In this document: positions 10,314 through 21,670 of the stretch, piece after piece
Layout: each line of letters starts with the position of its first letter
How positions within the stretch are numbered: position 1 is the stretch's first letter
Source of the DNA: Earliella scabrosa
Lineage: Eukaryota; Basidiomycota; Agaricomycetes; Polyporales; Polyporaceae
Assembly: GCA_022605405.1 (NCBI GenBank)
Contig: JABYQQ010000001.1
Location: 3,100,001 to 3,164,000, forward strand
Reading direction: 5' to 3'
Length of the DNA stretch: 64,000 nt
The notes under the pieces: model-generated
Seen by the model: the letters and a program-made list of their open reading frames with translations, nothing else
What the model was told of the DNA's origin: nothing
Databases searched by the model: none
Program-made: the position numbers and the translations under genes

Positions 10314-12229
10314 TTGCTTCCAGTTCTCTCCCGACAAGCCAACGCTCGCTCCTACTCGAGTGCACAAGCCTTGCCATCCGTTTCATCAGCGGCACCAACA
10401 TATGCTGTCTCTGGACCGTCAAGGGGCGGCAGGCTCTTCGTCTCCGATGGACACAAGGCAGAACACGCTCTCACCGAGGCCATATCGACCCTGAAGACCC
10501 CGCAACAACTGCGGTCTTTCTTCGTCCACCTCCTAGTCAACGACCACATTGCGTCCCCGATCACCATATGGAACACGTTTCAAGACGCGCTGGCGCAGGA
10601 CCTCATCGTCAAGCACGACAACGTCAACGTGGGGGTGAACGAGACGCTGCAGGAGTTGGATAGGGCTCTCGAGGAACATGGCAAGTCCCTCGTTTACTAT
10701 GGCCTCCCCCAACCGTCGTTCCATAGCCGCGAAGTCGAGCTGGAGCTGGGAAAGTGGGACAATCAACGTCAGGTTCTCTCGGCGCGTTCTGCGACCGCGG
10801 TTTCTAAGCTCAACGCGGAGCAGTACGGTATCTATACCGAGATCATGGACGCCGTCACCCATAGAAAACCTCTGTGCGCGTTCGTTGATGGGAAAGCCGG
10901 ACGTGGTAAGACATTCCTGGTGAACACGATCTGCAACAAACTACGGGCGGAGGGCCACATCGTGCTACCCACGGCTACATCTGCGTTCGCTGCTCAGCTC
11001 TACCCAGGAGGGAAAACGACACACTCTGTATTTAAGGTGCGTTAGAATGCTTCATGTATACGCGTGTCCCGTCGTATGCTGACCTTCGATCTTCTCAGGT
11101 CCCGATAGGTGATGAAAACGAAGAGCTCGTTTCGCCCATAGAGCCACACGATCCAAGAGGCGAACTTATCCGCGAGGCCTCTGCCATCATTTGGGACGAA
11201 GCTCCGATGGCCAAAAGCGCAGTCCTCTCCTGCGTCGAAGAGACGTGTCGACGCGTCATGCGCAACAACCTCCCGTTCGGCGGCAAGGTCGTCGTCCTTC
11301 TTGGCGACTTCCGCCAGACGTGCCCCGTCGTCCGCAACGGCACGCGCCGCCAGGTCATCGACGCCTCGATCCGCTCCTCGCCGCTCTGGAACGAGTTCCT
11401 CACCTTCCGACTGCACCAGCCAATCCGCCACGCGGAGGACCTATCCTACGCCGAGTTCGTCGACCTCATCGGCGACGGCGCAGGCCCGCGCGTGCCGCTC
11501 GACCTCCTGCAGCGCGTGCACGACCGCACCGCGCTCATCGAGTTCGTCTATCCGGATGCCGTGCTCGCCGACCCCGCGGCGTGCCTCGCGCGCGCGATCC
11601 TCGCCCCGACCAACGGCCAGGTGGACGAGTACAACGCGGACATCCTCGCGCGCATCAGCGGCTTCTCGCGCACGTTCTACGCCGCGGACGCCCTGCAGGA
11701 CCCCCAGGAGGTGGACGACACCGCGCCCGCCCTCCTCCTCGAGCAGGCCGCGCGCGACGCGATCCCGGGCATCCCCGCGCACGCGCTCGAGGTCAAGACG
11801 CACGGCGTGTACCGCCTGCTGTGCAACTTTGCGCCGGAGCGCGGGCTCGTGAAGAACACGCGCGTCGTCGTCGTGCACATTGGGAAGCGTATCGTCACCG
11901 TGCGCCTCCTCCGTGGCGCTGGCGGGGTCGGGACGGTGGATTCGGAGGACGTGCTGATCTCGCGCATACCGTTCACGACGACGCTCGAGTCGGGGCACAC
12001 CCTTGTGCGAAGGCAGTTCCCGCTCGCGCCGGCGTACGCGACGACGTTCAACAGCTGCCAGGGCCTCACGCTGGACGTCGTCGGCGTGGACCTGACGCGC
12101 CCCGTGTTCTCGCACGGCCAGCTGTATACGGCCTTGTCGCGAATTCGCCATCGGAGCCATGCGAAGGTCCGGCTGCATCCTGGGCAGAGGACGACGAAGA
12201 ACGTGACATACCACGAAGTATTACTGTAG
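10314..12229 (+). CDS. PIF1-like DNA helicase, Helitron-type, 5' end undefined
   Basis: Open frame 10314-11036, intron 11037-11098 (GTGCGT...CAG, phase 0), then 11099-12229 to a stop. Helicase motifs in order: Walker A GKAGRGKTFLVNTICNKLR; a TATSAFAAQLYPGGKTTHSVF block; Walker B IIWDEAPMAK; LLGDFRQTCPVV; and near the end TFNSCQGLTLDVVGVDL with GQLYTALSRIRH. The segment before Walker A (HALTEAISTLKTPQQLRSFF, then YYGLPQP) matches the region preceding the helicase in Helitron RepHel proteins. No Rep/HUH nuclease domain is present and the 5' part has no in-frame ATG before about 10846. This is therefore probably a truncated or domesticated Helitron helicase. I could not identify Helitron ends with certainty. 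Confidence 0.8.
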
Positions 12230-12597
12230 TAACTTGATCCCTCCACCGCTCTGCATATCGTTATACTCTATCGTTGTATAGTTCTATCCCTCCTTGGTTG
12301 CTTAATCTTCCTGCTTTGCCTTCTTTGCTTTAGAGCTTTGGGTGCTAGATGTATGCCGCATAGGTTGCACATGTCAAGCAAGTAGTCTCACAGTAAATCA
12401 TGTCATTGATCGTCGATGTTGCCTATGATTGTTCTGGTGTGTAGTCAATGCAAGTGAGAGGGGTGGATGATACGCTACAACATCTTCATACATCAGCGGG
12501 TTCGTTACATTTGCTCCAATATGCACTCCCCAGTGTTCCCAAGGCTCTAGACTCGTCCCTTTCATCCAGAGCGCCGCATGTCACCGAACGTTTACGT
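12230..12597. other. Convergent 3' region of helicase and SND1
   Basis: AT-richer sequence between the stop of the helicase (+) and the stop of SND1 (-). If a Helitron 3' terminus (a hairpin followed by CTRR) exists it should lie here, but I cannot confirm one by eye. Confidence 0.4.
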
Positions 12598-15500
12598 TCA
12601 GTCGTCCTCCTCGACGTCACCAAACTCGAACATGCCCGCCCGGTCGCGCTTCGCAGTGGCAACCGCCTCCTGCAGCTTCTTCACCATGCCCGGGTACGCG
12701 GCGAGGTACCTGCAGCCCTTCTTGTCGACCGTCGCGAGGCCCTCGCTGACGAGCTCGGCGTTGATGCACGCGAACGAGTCCTGCTGCACTGAGACGTCGT
12801 TCGGGTCGATGAGGCGCAGGTGGAGGGTCTGGCCCTCCTTCTGGTCGACGTTGGCGATCAGCTTGCGGCCCTCGCAGAGCGCGCGGAAGCGGTCGACGGC
12901 CTCGTCGTGGTACTCGCTCTCGGGCGGGACGAGCTTCACAAAGCTGCATGGGGAGAGGGGGCGTGGCGCAGGCGCGTGAGCCCTCGTCGCACGCTGACAG
13001 GTGCATGGAAGGGGAAGGGTGTGACGTACCTGAGGCGTGCATCGTGAGCTTGTCCTGGCAGGGAGCGGAACTTGGGGTCGAGCGGCCGGATGTCGGAGAA
13101 GCCGACGGTGTCTTGGTTGCCATAGTCGATGAACGTGACCTCGGCCTCCTTCTTGATGGGCGACGCGCGGCGGACCTTTGCGCGGTACCACTGGCCGTCG
13201 GAGAACTTGGCCGAAACGAGGTCGCCGCCCCTGGGCACGAAGCCCGGCGGGACGGCGACGGTCTTGTGGTGCAGCGAGAAGTCGCGCATGAGCTTCTCGA
13301 GCGACACGATGCCCTCCGTGTTGAGGATCTGGACCGAAAAGGCAAAGCTGGGCTTCGTCCGCACGTCGCTCACGATCACGTCGAGGTACTCGGTCTTGAG
13401 AGGCCCGTTGGCGTCTTCCTGCGGGGCTTCTGCGGCCTGCTCGGCCTCTGCGTCGTAGTCTTTCCAGATCTGCTCGCGACGTTCTCAGCGGGGAGCTCCC
13501 CGACGACGGGAGAAGCGACTTACGTTGCGCTTAGCCTGCTTCGCCTCAGCCTAGATCATACATAGTCAGCCCGGTACCTCGAGCGGACCACTCAGGGTCG
13601 GGTCGGACGACGTACCTCGGCATCGTAAAGCTGCTTCGCCCATGGTAGGTTCTCCGCCGAATACCCGTGCACGGTTGCGAGGCCCTCCTTAACCAGCGAG
13701 AGCGCGGCGTTCTCCGTCTTGTTCACGTACAGCGCGCCGATGAAGCCACCAGACTTGTCCGTGTCGTGCACCTCGATCTCGACATCGCGCTGGTTCCAGC
13801 GGCGGGTAGCAAAGTCCGATGCTTCGGGACCGAATGGCTCGCTAGCCTCAGAAGCATTACGAGCCGTACGTGGCGCACGGACTCCGCTTAGCACTAGTGT
13901 GAGCACCTGGTTGTCCTTTGGCAGGTAGATCCTGCACAAACACCGTGAGCGATGAAGATGCCACGCAGGGTGTTCGGTTACCTGAACCGGGAGCCGGCAG
14001 CAACCTTGTCCACAACTGCTGGAATACGGCCTATCCGTTTGAAGCCGTTGAGAAAAGTCGTCGCGCGGTGTGCAGACTGGCGTCCGGCACGAAAATCGGG
14101 TCATGAGCACCGGGCGGAGCAAGGACTGCTTGTCCGACCTACCTCGGAGATGTTCAAAGGTTCCTTCCGTGCGGGAACGTCCTTGCCAGAGTGGAGCCCG
14201 CGACCCTCCGCAGCTGCGCTGGGGACGCGAAACCATGAGGCAAGAACGGCATCGATGATGGCTAAACGACTCACGCCTGCTCCGCCGCCATCAGCTTGTC
14301 ATATTCGGGCGAACGGTCTTCGTCGTCGCGTTTGTGGCGCACAGCAGTTGCGAACCCCTTTTCGATGAGCTGCTCGGCAATGTTCCTAGCGGCGAGGAGC
14401 TCAGCGCAAACACTATGTCGCTTGGTGAGATACACACGAGTTCTGGTTGCCGTAGCGGACGGTTGCACATTCGCGCTCCTCGTACTCTCCATCGCGAGGC
14501 CGGACAAAGTCGACATGGACTTTCACATGCTTGCCGATCAAGCGTTTCCGCAGGAACTCACGAGCCTCCTGCGCGTAGTATGCCTGCTTGGGGTCTGAGA
14601 GTCTACCACAAGAGAGGGGTCAACCACCGTCGGCAGAGCGCGGCAGAAGGTACATACTTGGGTCCGCGTGTTGAGCTGAGCTGCAAACGCCTCTCCTTGC
14701 CCGACTCGCGGTCAATGACGGAGATCTGGTCGCCGCTCCAGATCCTGATGACGGTCCCGTCGAATTGTCGCGTGTTGCCGTTGATAGCGGCGCCGTTTGA
14801 CTTTGCGGTCGGAGCAGGTGCGTTGGCGTAGAGGCATGCGCGCTTCTCTTTCGCGGCCTTCTCGGCCGCGCGGAGACGTTCCATTCCGCCGCTGCTGGCC
14901 AACATACCGGCGTGCCAGTCAACTACGCGTGCAAGGCCGGCGGCGACGAGATGTTCTGCAACGTTTCCTGCGGGATGCAAGACTGCGGAAGTGTCAAACA
15001 CGCTATTCGGATACAAGTTGTATGGGTTGATCTCACCTGTTCCGATGAAGATCGACGCAGGAGGTGGGGCTGAGGCGTTGGCACCTGACTGGAACGGCGT
15101 AGCGGCGGCGTTCGGGAGCGACAACAGTTGAACACGGACGTATCGTTGCAGCAACCGTGACTCGGTGAAATATCTCGCCTGTCAGGGACGTCAATGCGCG
15201 TCTAGGTTGCACCAGCCATCGCGCTACGTACCTCCTCTCCCCATGGCTCGGTCGTCTCGCCTGGCTTGCTGGCTACGCGCGCGCACCTGACGCCTGCGAG
15301 CGCGATGTTGACGAATTGGTGATCTCCGTCAGGCATCAGGAGGCGGATGCGCAACGTCGAACCGTCCTTGACTTGCTCGACGAGACCTGAGCGGCAGGGA
15401 TGTGAGATGCGTCACCAATGGAATTGAGCGACCTCGATTCACCGTCAATCTGCTGGCCTCTCCATTCGCTTATGAAACCCTGCGAGTCCGTGGGCATCAT

Positions 15501-16302
15501 GTAGTGCGTCGTGCGTGCCTGTAACGACCACAGTTGGCAACGGCACGTCGGCGCAACACAGCGCGGCGATACTCACCTTTGGTCCGTGTGGATTCCATAC
15601 GCCCTTGCCCGCTGAGCGCGCCTCGGACTCGAGCTCCTTCTTGCGGAGGTCCTCGTCCGTCGGGTCACGCTTCAATTCCTTCAGCTTCGCCCATCCGTTC
15701 TTCAAGAGCTCGGATGCCAGGTCCACGCCGTTGATCTCCGCCGTGCCAATGTCGCGCGGGACGTCGTCGTTCGTAGGCAGAGAGTGCGTGGATGTGAAGG
15801 TGATAGGCTTGCCGACCGCCAGCGCGCGGAGGAACTCGCGTGACTCGAACGCCCAATCCTATTGCGCGGGGAACGTGTGGAGACACACATGGTGATGGGA
15901 TACAGAAGTTGCTTGAGTGCTGGCGGTGCGCACCATCGAGATCGCACGTACCTCGTCCTCGCGCGTCGAGGTGCCCATGCGCGGGGCCTGGATATCGGCG
16001 AGGTGCAGGACGCTGTGGAGCGCGCTGAGTGCTTCTCGCACACGACCACGCATACATACATGGACCACGCACCGTTCCTTGGGGATCTGACCCTGGGGCC
16101 CAGGATTTCCGCGCAGGAGCAGAGAGTCGCCGGAGATCACGGCTGGTTACTCCTTGATATTCAGGACAAGGGATGAACGAGCAGATGAAACGATGGCTCC
16201 ATACATTTCACGATCTATGGATTTACCCCGCACAGAATCCCTCTGTGAGTTGTACCACTCTCCGGAGATGAAGCACACGGTGCTCACCGCTTTCATGGAC
16301 AT
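12598..16302 (-). CDS. SND1: Tudor staphylococcal nuclease (Tudor-SN / SND1), 899 aa
   Basis: Conserved RNA-binding protein with four SN-like domains and a Tudor domain fused to a partial fifth SN. It acts in RNA metabolism and stress granules. Exons 5' to 3': 16288-16302, 16205-16214, 16073-16142, 15952-16012, 15577-15858, 15443-15518, 15232-15386, 15037-15178, 14658-14967, 14438-14602, 14275-14385, 14143-14218, 13982-14076, 13616-13931, 13524-13550, 13030-13472 and 12598-12943. They sum to 2700 nt in phase. SN1 starts [20 protein letters not shown] and includes [18 protein letters not shown]; later repeats show [20 protein letters not shown] and [20 protein letters not shown]. The Tudor domain is at about 715-775: [18 protein letters not shown], then [10 protein letters not shown]. 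The C-terminus ends in [10 protein letters not shown]. Exon 2 is only 10 nt. The gene is head-to-head with the bS6m gene. Confidence 0.95.
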
Positions 16303-16510
16303 GGTTGGTTGGATAGGTGCCAGGACAATATAACAGGGGACCAGAGACAAGGGAGATGAAGCGAGAAGGTGTTTTGGGTGCTGTAAACAGACGTCGGGCA
16401 GCGCTGGCAGATGCGCTTTTCGCCACGTGGAAAGAGTATGGGTCCAGCTTTCCCACGTTGCATGTCCTCGAGCTCGTCACCGCTGAGGCACGTCCGTTGC
16501 TCTTGCCACC
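16303..16510. promoter_or_regulatory. Shared 208-bp promoter of SND1 and mitochondrial bS6
   Basis: The two start codons, at 16302 (-) and 16511 (+), diverge with only 208 bp between them, so regulatory elements must be shared or closely packed. No clear TATA box is seen. Confidence 0.6.
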
Positions 16511-17052
16511 ATGCCCTTCTACCAGCTCGTGTGCATCGCGGCCCACTATCCTGAATACGTCTGTTCTTTCCGCGACTTCTGAACGGCTCGTTCTGATACC
16601 GCAACCAACGCCTGCAGAAACACATCAAGGACCTCGTCACTCGCGTAGCGTCACATGTGCTCAACAATGGCGGCGTAGTACGCAAGCTGGACTCCTGGGG
16701 TACGAGGACGCTCCCGCAGCGCATGCGGAGAAAGAAGCAGTATCACAATATTGGAGAGTGCGTACGCGTTCCCATTCTGTGTGTCCCGCCCCCTGTGAAA
16801 CCGTGCTGTTCCACAGCTATTGGACCATGCAGTTTGATGCCTCGCCCACAACGCTGAGCAGCCTAAATGCGATTATGCGTCATGATCCTCGGGTCGTTCG
16901 GTGGACGTCACTGAAGGTCGGCGAGAAGCTGGAGGATGTGTTCCAACTCGGCGAGCAAACGGTGGCCAGGGTGCGTCCTTCACTCTCATAAGATCCCTCC
17001 TTCGAAAATGTTCACATTCTCCCAGGATCGACGACCGTATGGACAGTCATGA
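16511..17052 (+). CDS. MRP17: Mitochondrial small-subunit ribosomal protein bS6m (122 aa)
   Basis: Four exons: 16511-16558, 16618-16757, 16817-16970 and 17026-17052, totalling 369 nt in phase. The protein begins MPFYQLVCIAAHYPEY, the first strand of the S6 ferredoxin-like fold. It continues IKDLVTRVASHVLNNGGVVR, LDSWGTRTLPQRMRRKKQ and YWTMQFDASPTTLSSLNAIM, then RHDPRVVRWTSLKVG. The G-V-V-R, L-P and F-x-x-xP-x-x-L-x-x-L-N positions match bacterial S6 and yeast Mrp17. Length fits the family (yeast 131 aa). Its role is in the body of the mitochondrial 37S subunit. Donors GTCTGT and GTGCGT follow the local GTNNGT habit. It converges with the HAD gene at 17149, only 96 bp away. Confidence 0.92.
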
Positions 17053-17148
17053 AAGGCAAACCTGGATGGCTATAGACGTTATCACCACTTATTCTACTGG
17101 TTCGCTCATGTACCAGGACTAATCACATGGCCTTGGTGTCTCGCTCTA

Positions 17149-18456
17149 CTACTGTCGCGGGCGCTGTTGGACCCATTCTATGACTTGTGACAGACTCGGG
17201 ACGACCTGCACACCCCTCAGATCCTCGCCTGGCTCTTTGCGCTCCTCCTCTCCCTCCGGACCAGGCCGTCGTACAAGCAACGCATGCAATCCGCTCGCCT
17301 GTGCTCCGCGATAGTCGCTATGGAGCGCCATCGCGAATTAGAGGAACACACTCGCAACAATGATCGGTCAAGGTGTGCACATACCAATCTAGCTCGTCGC
17401 CAACATGCACCGTCTCCTCCGGCTTGATGCCCAACCGTTGGCATGCGCGCTGGAAGATCTCGCGCGAAGGCTTCTCCACGCCCTCGTCCTCGCTCAGCAG
17501 TACCGTGTCGAGATACGGCAGCACGTCAAGGTCTTCGATCACCGCACCTACACAGACAGGGGGGAGGGGCTTCGTGAGCGTCTGCAGCGAAGAAGATGTG
17601 GAGGCGGAGGCGGCAGGACACACGCATGCGAGCATCTGTGTTGCTGATGAGACCGGTGCGGATGTCGAGTTCTCTGAGCCGCTGCACTGGGCGCGCGGGC
17701 ACACGTCCACAACAACGCGATCGCGTTACGTGTTTGCGCGGATGGACGAGATTGAGTTGGAGATGATGCCGATACGTAGAAGTGAGAGAAGGCGACGCGC
17801 ACGACAGCGGGAAGGGGCGCACATGTGGGAAGCGAGTCGTCGAAGAGCTTGTAGCCCTCCCTGGAGCTGAACCGGTCGAGCAGTCGCGGGACGATCTCTG
17901 AGAGGGAGCCGTCCACCGCTGGAGGGCGAAGCTCGACTCAGCGCTGCAGTTCTGTCTCTGTTTCTCTCTTTGTGTGCTCGCACGAGCAGTTCCGTACCTT
18001 TGGGATCCGCACCTGCACCTATAGCTGTCCTCCTGATGACATCTCCCCACCACTCCTGTGCCCCACCGCGGTACACGGGCTGTTCTTGCTGGACCTGCTT
18101 CAACGCTTCGAAGTTGGGGGATCGAGATCGAGTCACCAGCCCGCCCATCCATCATGCATCGCGTGCAGGCCAACGTCGTCCACCGGGATCCAGCATCGAA
18201 CAGACGGCAGACGGCATCACGACGGCGGCAGGGCAAATCGGTGCGTTCGATGGGGAGAAGGCAAAGTTCAGCGTCGAGGATCGCGGGGGACTGCGAGCAT
18301 CAGGATGTATGTACCAGATTTGAAGGACTGCTTGAGCGCGTCGGGGTCGAGCCTGCCGAGATAGGGCTCGAACGTCTGCGAGTACTGCACGTAGATGGGG
18401 AGGCGGGGCGTTATGAGCGTGTGGAGCGCATCGAATGTTACGAGCCGTATAGCCAT
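17149..18456 (-). CDS. HAD-superfamily hydrolase, HDHD3-like (246 aa)
   Basis: Six exons: 18315-18456, 17998-18105, 17823-17918, 17624-17686, 17385-17547 and 17149-17317, totalling 741 nt in phase. Motif I is altered: the N-terminus reads RLVTFDALHTL, with Asp at the nucleophile position and Ala where the second Asp is usual, as in HDHD3-type proteins. Motif II is TGLISNTDARM. Motif III is the Lys in GVEKPSREIFQRA. Motif IV is HVGDELDCDYRGA, followed by GLHALLVRRPGP. A helical cap lies between motifs I and II (EWWGDVIRRTAIGAG). HAD proteins of this class are small-molecule phosphatases or haloacid-type hydrolases; the substrate cannot be read. The missing second Asp suggests reduced or altered phosphatase activity (inference). 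Confidence 0.88.
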
Positions 18457-18539
18457 GGTGAGCGTCGCTGGCGAGGGATGTCGATGAGCGACTCTCAGCT
18501 GAACGGTGCTGAAGGGGGGTCGGTTAACCGGGCCGATCC

Positions 18540-18960
18540 CCCGACAGAGTCTCTAACGCTGGTGAACTTGTTGAACTTGGTTACTTACTTGGTGTTGTCG
18601 ATGTCCGCTGTTGACGATGTCCAGGTTTCCTAGGCCTAGCAAGGTGATGACCCATGTTCCGAAGCAGCAGTAACCTTTAGTTCGTCGAGAGGTCCGCAGA
18701 TGGAGGTAACGCTGCAGTGCAGGGCCTATCTCCCGCCGATCCGCCGACATGCATCTCTGACGCCGCTGAATAGGGTGGACTTGTCGACGTTCGATGTTGA
18801 CGGTATCTAGGTTTCAAACCGCTAGGCTTGGAACTGTGACGACGCAGCTTCCGAGGTCACAGTATAGCACTTAGTCGAGATCCGCAAATGAAGCTACGCT
18901 GCTCGAGGTCGACTTTACATTTCCATAACCCTGACAGTGCAGGGCCTCTATAGCTAGATC
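18540..18960. repeat. Diverged tandem duplication of about 200 bp
   Basis: Two successive units, about 18545-18735 and 18750-18955, share an ordered set of words. These include CTCTAACGC / CTCTGACGC, GATGTCCAGGTTTC / GGTATCTAGGTTTC, GTTCCGAAG / CTTCCGAGG, AGATCCGCAAATG / AGGTCCGCAGATG, and GCAGTGCAGGGCCT / ACAGTGCAGGGCCT. The right unit is longer by a small insertion near its end. No coding capacity is seen. It lies in the promoter region between the HAD and GNAT genes. Confidence 0.6.
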
Positions 18961-18962
18961 TC

Positions 18963-19649
18963 TCAAAGATTATACGCAGACAGATCCTCCGCCGCCCCCG
19001 GCGAGACCCACACCGCGCCCCGCACCCCGCCAAACTCGACCAAGGTCCGCACCCCGCGGTCCTCAAATCCCAAGCTCCTGAACACCGCCAGCGCGCCCTC
19101 GTTCGCGGGGTCCGTGAGCCCCAGCACCACGTCCACCCCGAGCTCCCGCTTGGCGTACTCTACGAGCGCGCGCGCAGCCTCCGTCGCGTACCCCTTGCGC
19201 ATCTCCTCGGGCAGGATCGCGAAGCCCAAGTCTGGCGCGGCGTACGCCGTCGCGCTGTCCCCGCGCATGAGCGACACGTTCCCGATCAGCTTGCACTGCG
19301 CCAAACGCTCCTGGAACGGCGCGTCCGCGGGCAGGTCGATTGCAGCGTCACTGGAACTTGAAGAAGGTTTGAGCGCGACGAGGTACTGCCCGTACCCGTT
19401 CCGGGCGAGCCACTGTGCAAAGCGCTGCTCAATGTGCGTGCGCGCGGCGTCGCGCGAGGTGATGGACGTGCGCCCGCTCGAGGCGACGAACTCGGGGGTG
19501 TTGTAGAGCGCGACGAGGAAGTCGCAGTGCGCGTCGAGCGCGGGCTGGAAGTGCGTGATGTAGAGCCGCGGGGTCTCGATGAAGAAGTTGGGGTCGAAGG
19601 GGCTGGTGGTGGTGGTGGTGGTGCTGGTGGTGGTGCTGGTAGTGGACAT
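18963..19649 (-). CDS. GNAT family N-acetyltransferase, RimJ-like (228 aa)
   Basis: Single exon. I place the start at the ATG at 19649; the frame stays open for 279 nt further upstream, but that part lacks domain features. The first 16 residues are a Ser/Thr run from a GGT/GCT-type triplet tract on the opposite strand. The acetyltransferase_3 pattern follows: IETPRLYITHFQPALDAHCD at the start, CKLIGNVSLMRGD, then APDLGFAILPEEMRKGYATE, which holds the acetyl-CoA loop R-K-G-Y-A-T-E. ALAVFRSLGFEDRG is near the C-terminus. Such enzymes acetylate small amines or protein N-termini; the substrate is unknown. Arg/Gly of the CoA loop are present, so it is likely active. Confidence 0.88.
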   Translation of the reverse strand: MSTTSTTTSTTTTTTSPFDPNFFIETPRLYITHFQPALDAHCDFLVALYNTPEFVASSGRTSITSRDAARTHIEQRFAQWLARNGYGQYLVALKPSSSSSDAAIDLPADAPFQERLAQCKLIGNVSLMRGDSATAYAAPDLGFAILPEEMRKGYATEAARALVEYAKRELGVDVVLGLTDPANEGALAVFRSLGFEDRGVRTLVEFGGVRGAVWVSPGAAEDLSAYNL

Positions 19650-21033
19650 GATGGTGGTGGTTGGCAGTGCTTTTATGGGTTTGACTGAGACTGTATGGTT
19701 GATTGACTGGGGTCGATGAAGAGTCCTGGACCTTTGGGGCGCGATAGGGGCTGGTTCGTATGGCTCTCGCTGTTCGGAGCACTCGGGCTGCGCTATCTGC
19801 TGGAGGCGAAAGTTCGACTTCAGCATCAGGGAAACGAGCACTTTATGATCGTGAACGGCAGATGCCGTCTCGGTATGGCCAGTTATGGTCAGCATTTGTC
19901 GGGCTGTCAAGAAATGGTGATAACCCATCAGCTCGGATCAATAATGGTCAGAACCAGTCAGAGATGTCTATTTATGACATAGAATGGCAAAACTCGGTCA
20001 GAACTGACTTGTCAATACAGTAAGAAATCCTACACGACGGACATTGCCAATGTGACCTTGCCGAGTATGTCGACTCTCGTCTCCGGCCGCAGTCGAGACT
20101 GATGGCGGCTGGTCAGGTATCATGCACAACAAGTACGTACTACTAAGTAGTATTGTTACATTGCATTGAACGTCGTACTGATTGAGATCATGAAGACTCG
20201 CGGCGGGTCCGAGACTTTGGACTTGGACGCACCTGGGATGCCAAAGTCCGAGGCGCCGGTCCAGCCAAACTCGGTGCGGTGACGTCGACTCGACACGCCA
20301 ACGCGTCTGGTGCTCGCTCCTGCGTTCAATATGACGTCGATGTATGCTAAGCTACGTCACGGAAAGGCCGAGCTCCACCGCGCCCCATAAGAGGCCCATA
20401 GCCCTCGACCCGAAGACAAGTTCCATCTTCCCTCCTCCTTCAAGGTTGCTCCTCACCGCTCACACTTACCGAGTCCCGGTATGCGATTGGCGCCTCTGTC
20501 GCCGTTCACTGGCTATCGCAGGTACGTGTCTCGTACGGATCTCGTATGCAATCAGGGACAGGTACGTCGTCATGTGTGGTCGGACATCTTGAGCAGCCAG
20601 TGTTGGACTCCGGCAGGTAGGTTCAGCTGTAAGTGCGTGTGTCGACTCTTCTCATCTCGCATCTGACACCGGTACGTTGCGCTTCAATGCTCACCTCAAA
20701 TACCGGTACGTCACACCGAATGCTTTCTGTCCCCCTGACCCCCTTGGCAAATCTCCCCCACTCGCATTCTGGGTCGCACGTTGGGCGCGGTACGTACCTC
20801 TCAGTTCTCGAGTCTTGAGCCACGTGTCGTCGCCATCAGTTGATAAGTTCACTTGAACTGATGCACTGGCCGAATAAGTAGCAGTACCCTGTTTGTATGA
20901 CATGTAGTTAGTTGAATATAATTGTTGTTTTGCCATCTTTTGGCGTGAATACCAACGGGAAATTTGTCGGGAATGGTACCAGCAAAGTAATCCGGAGCAT
21001 TGACCCGATACAATCGTCGGGACTTGACAGCGG

Positions 21034-21111
21034 TGGTCATATATGACCATTGACCTGGCAGTCATGACCATACTGAGGTTCCATAATGACCGCTAATGGT
21101 CATATATGACA
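21034..21111. repeat. Two copies of a 16-bp palindrome around GGTCATATATGACC
   Basis: TGGTCATATATGACCA at 21034-21049 is a perfect palindrome. A second copy at 21097-21112 matches it except near its right end. TGACC/GGTCA words are unusually frequent from about 19.9 kb to 21.3 kb on both strands. Confidence 0.7.
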
Positions 21112-21670
21112 TCACTGACCGTGCGAAAATCCCATGCCTGCTCATTGGTAGCGCGAGTTACTGCCATAAGCCGTCATTGTTAGCGCAATTAATGACCGTG
21201 TGTGACCTCTCAATTCGTACTGTCGCCAGACCTGGTTATACCCAGACCGAGCCCGACCATAATGGCCATGGTAGACTAACGATGGCCATTTCCCGCCATA
21301 AGCCCCCCCGGTTTCCTGATGAGTCAGCTTCGAACGGATGCTCGAGCGCTTGCGCTGGGGAGCAAGTACCACATACCAGGTGATGCCGGCTATGACTCGC
21401 CCGTCAGATACCGATACCGCCGGCGATGGTTATTGATTTCCTCTTGGCGGATGGCGGACGTCCCAAGCTCCAAGTGCGAACGCAACGTTGGAGTTGCTGT
21501 TCCGCCCGGAGACTGCGTCTTATCAAGGTCGAAGATATAGGAGGAGTCATTTGCGGCTCGCGGCAGAACGTTGTTCTGACTCGTGTGCATGTGGCCCGTG
21601 AGCCTAAGCGACTTATCTCCCATCAGTTGGCAGTGGGTTCGGAAGATGGCGCCTCAAGTCCTGTACTGGC

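Noticed and set aside
11191..12237. Long plus-strand frame of 348 codons over the helicase second exon
   Set aside because: Extremely Arg/Pro-rich shadow of the GC-rich helicase coding sequence in another frame; no domain pattern.
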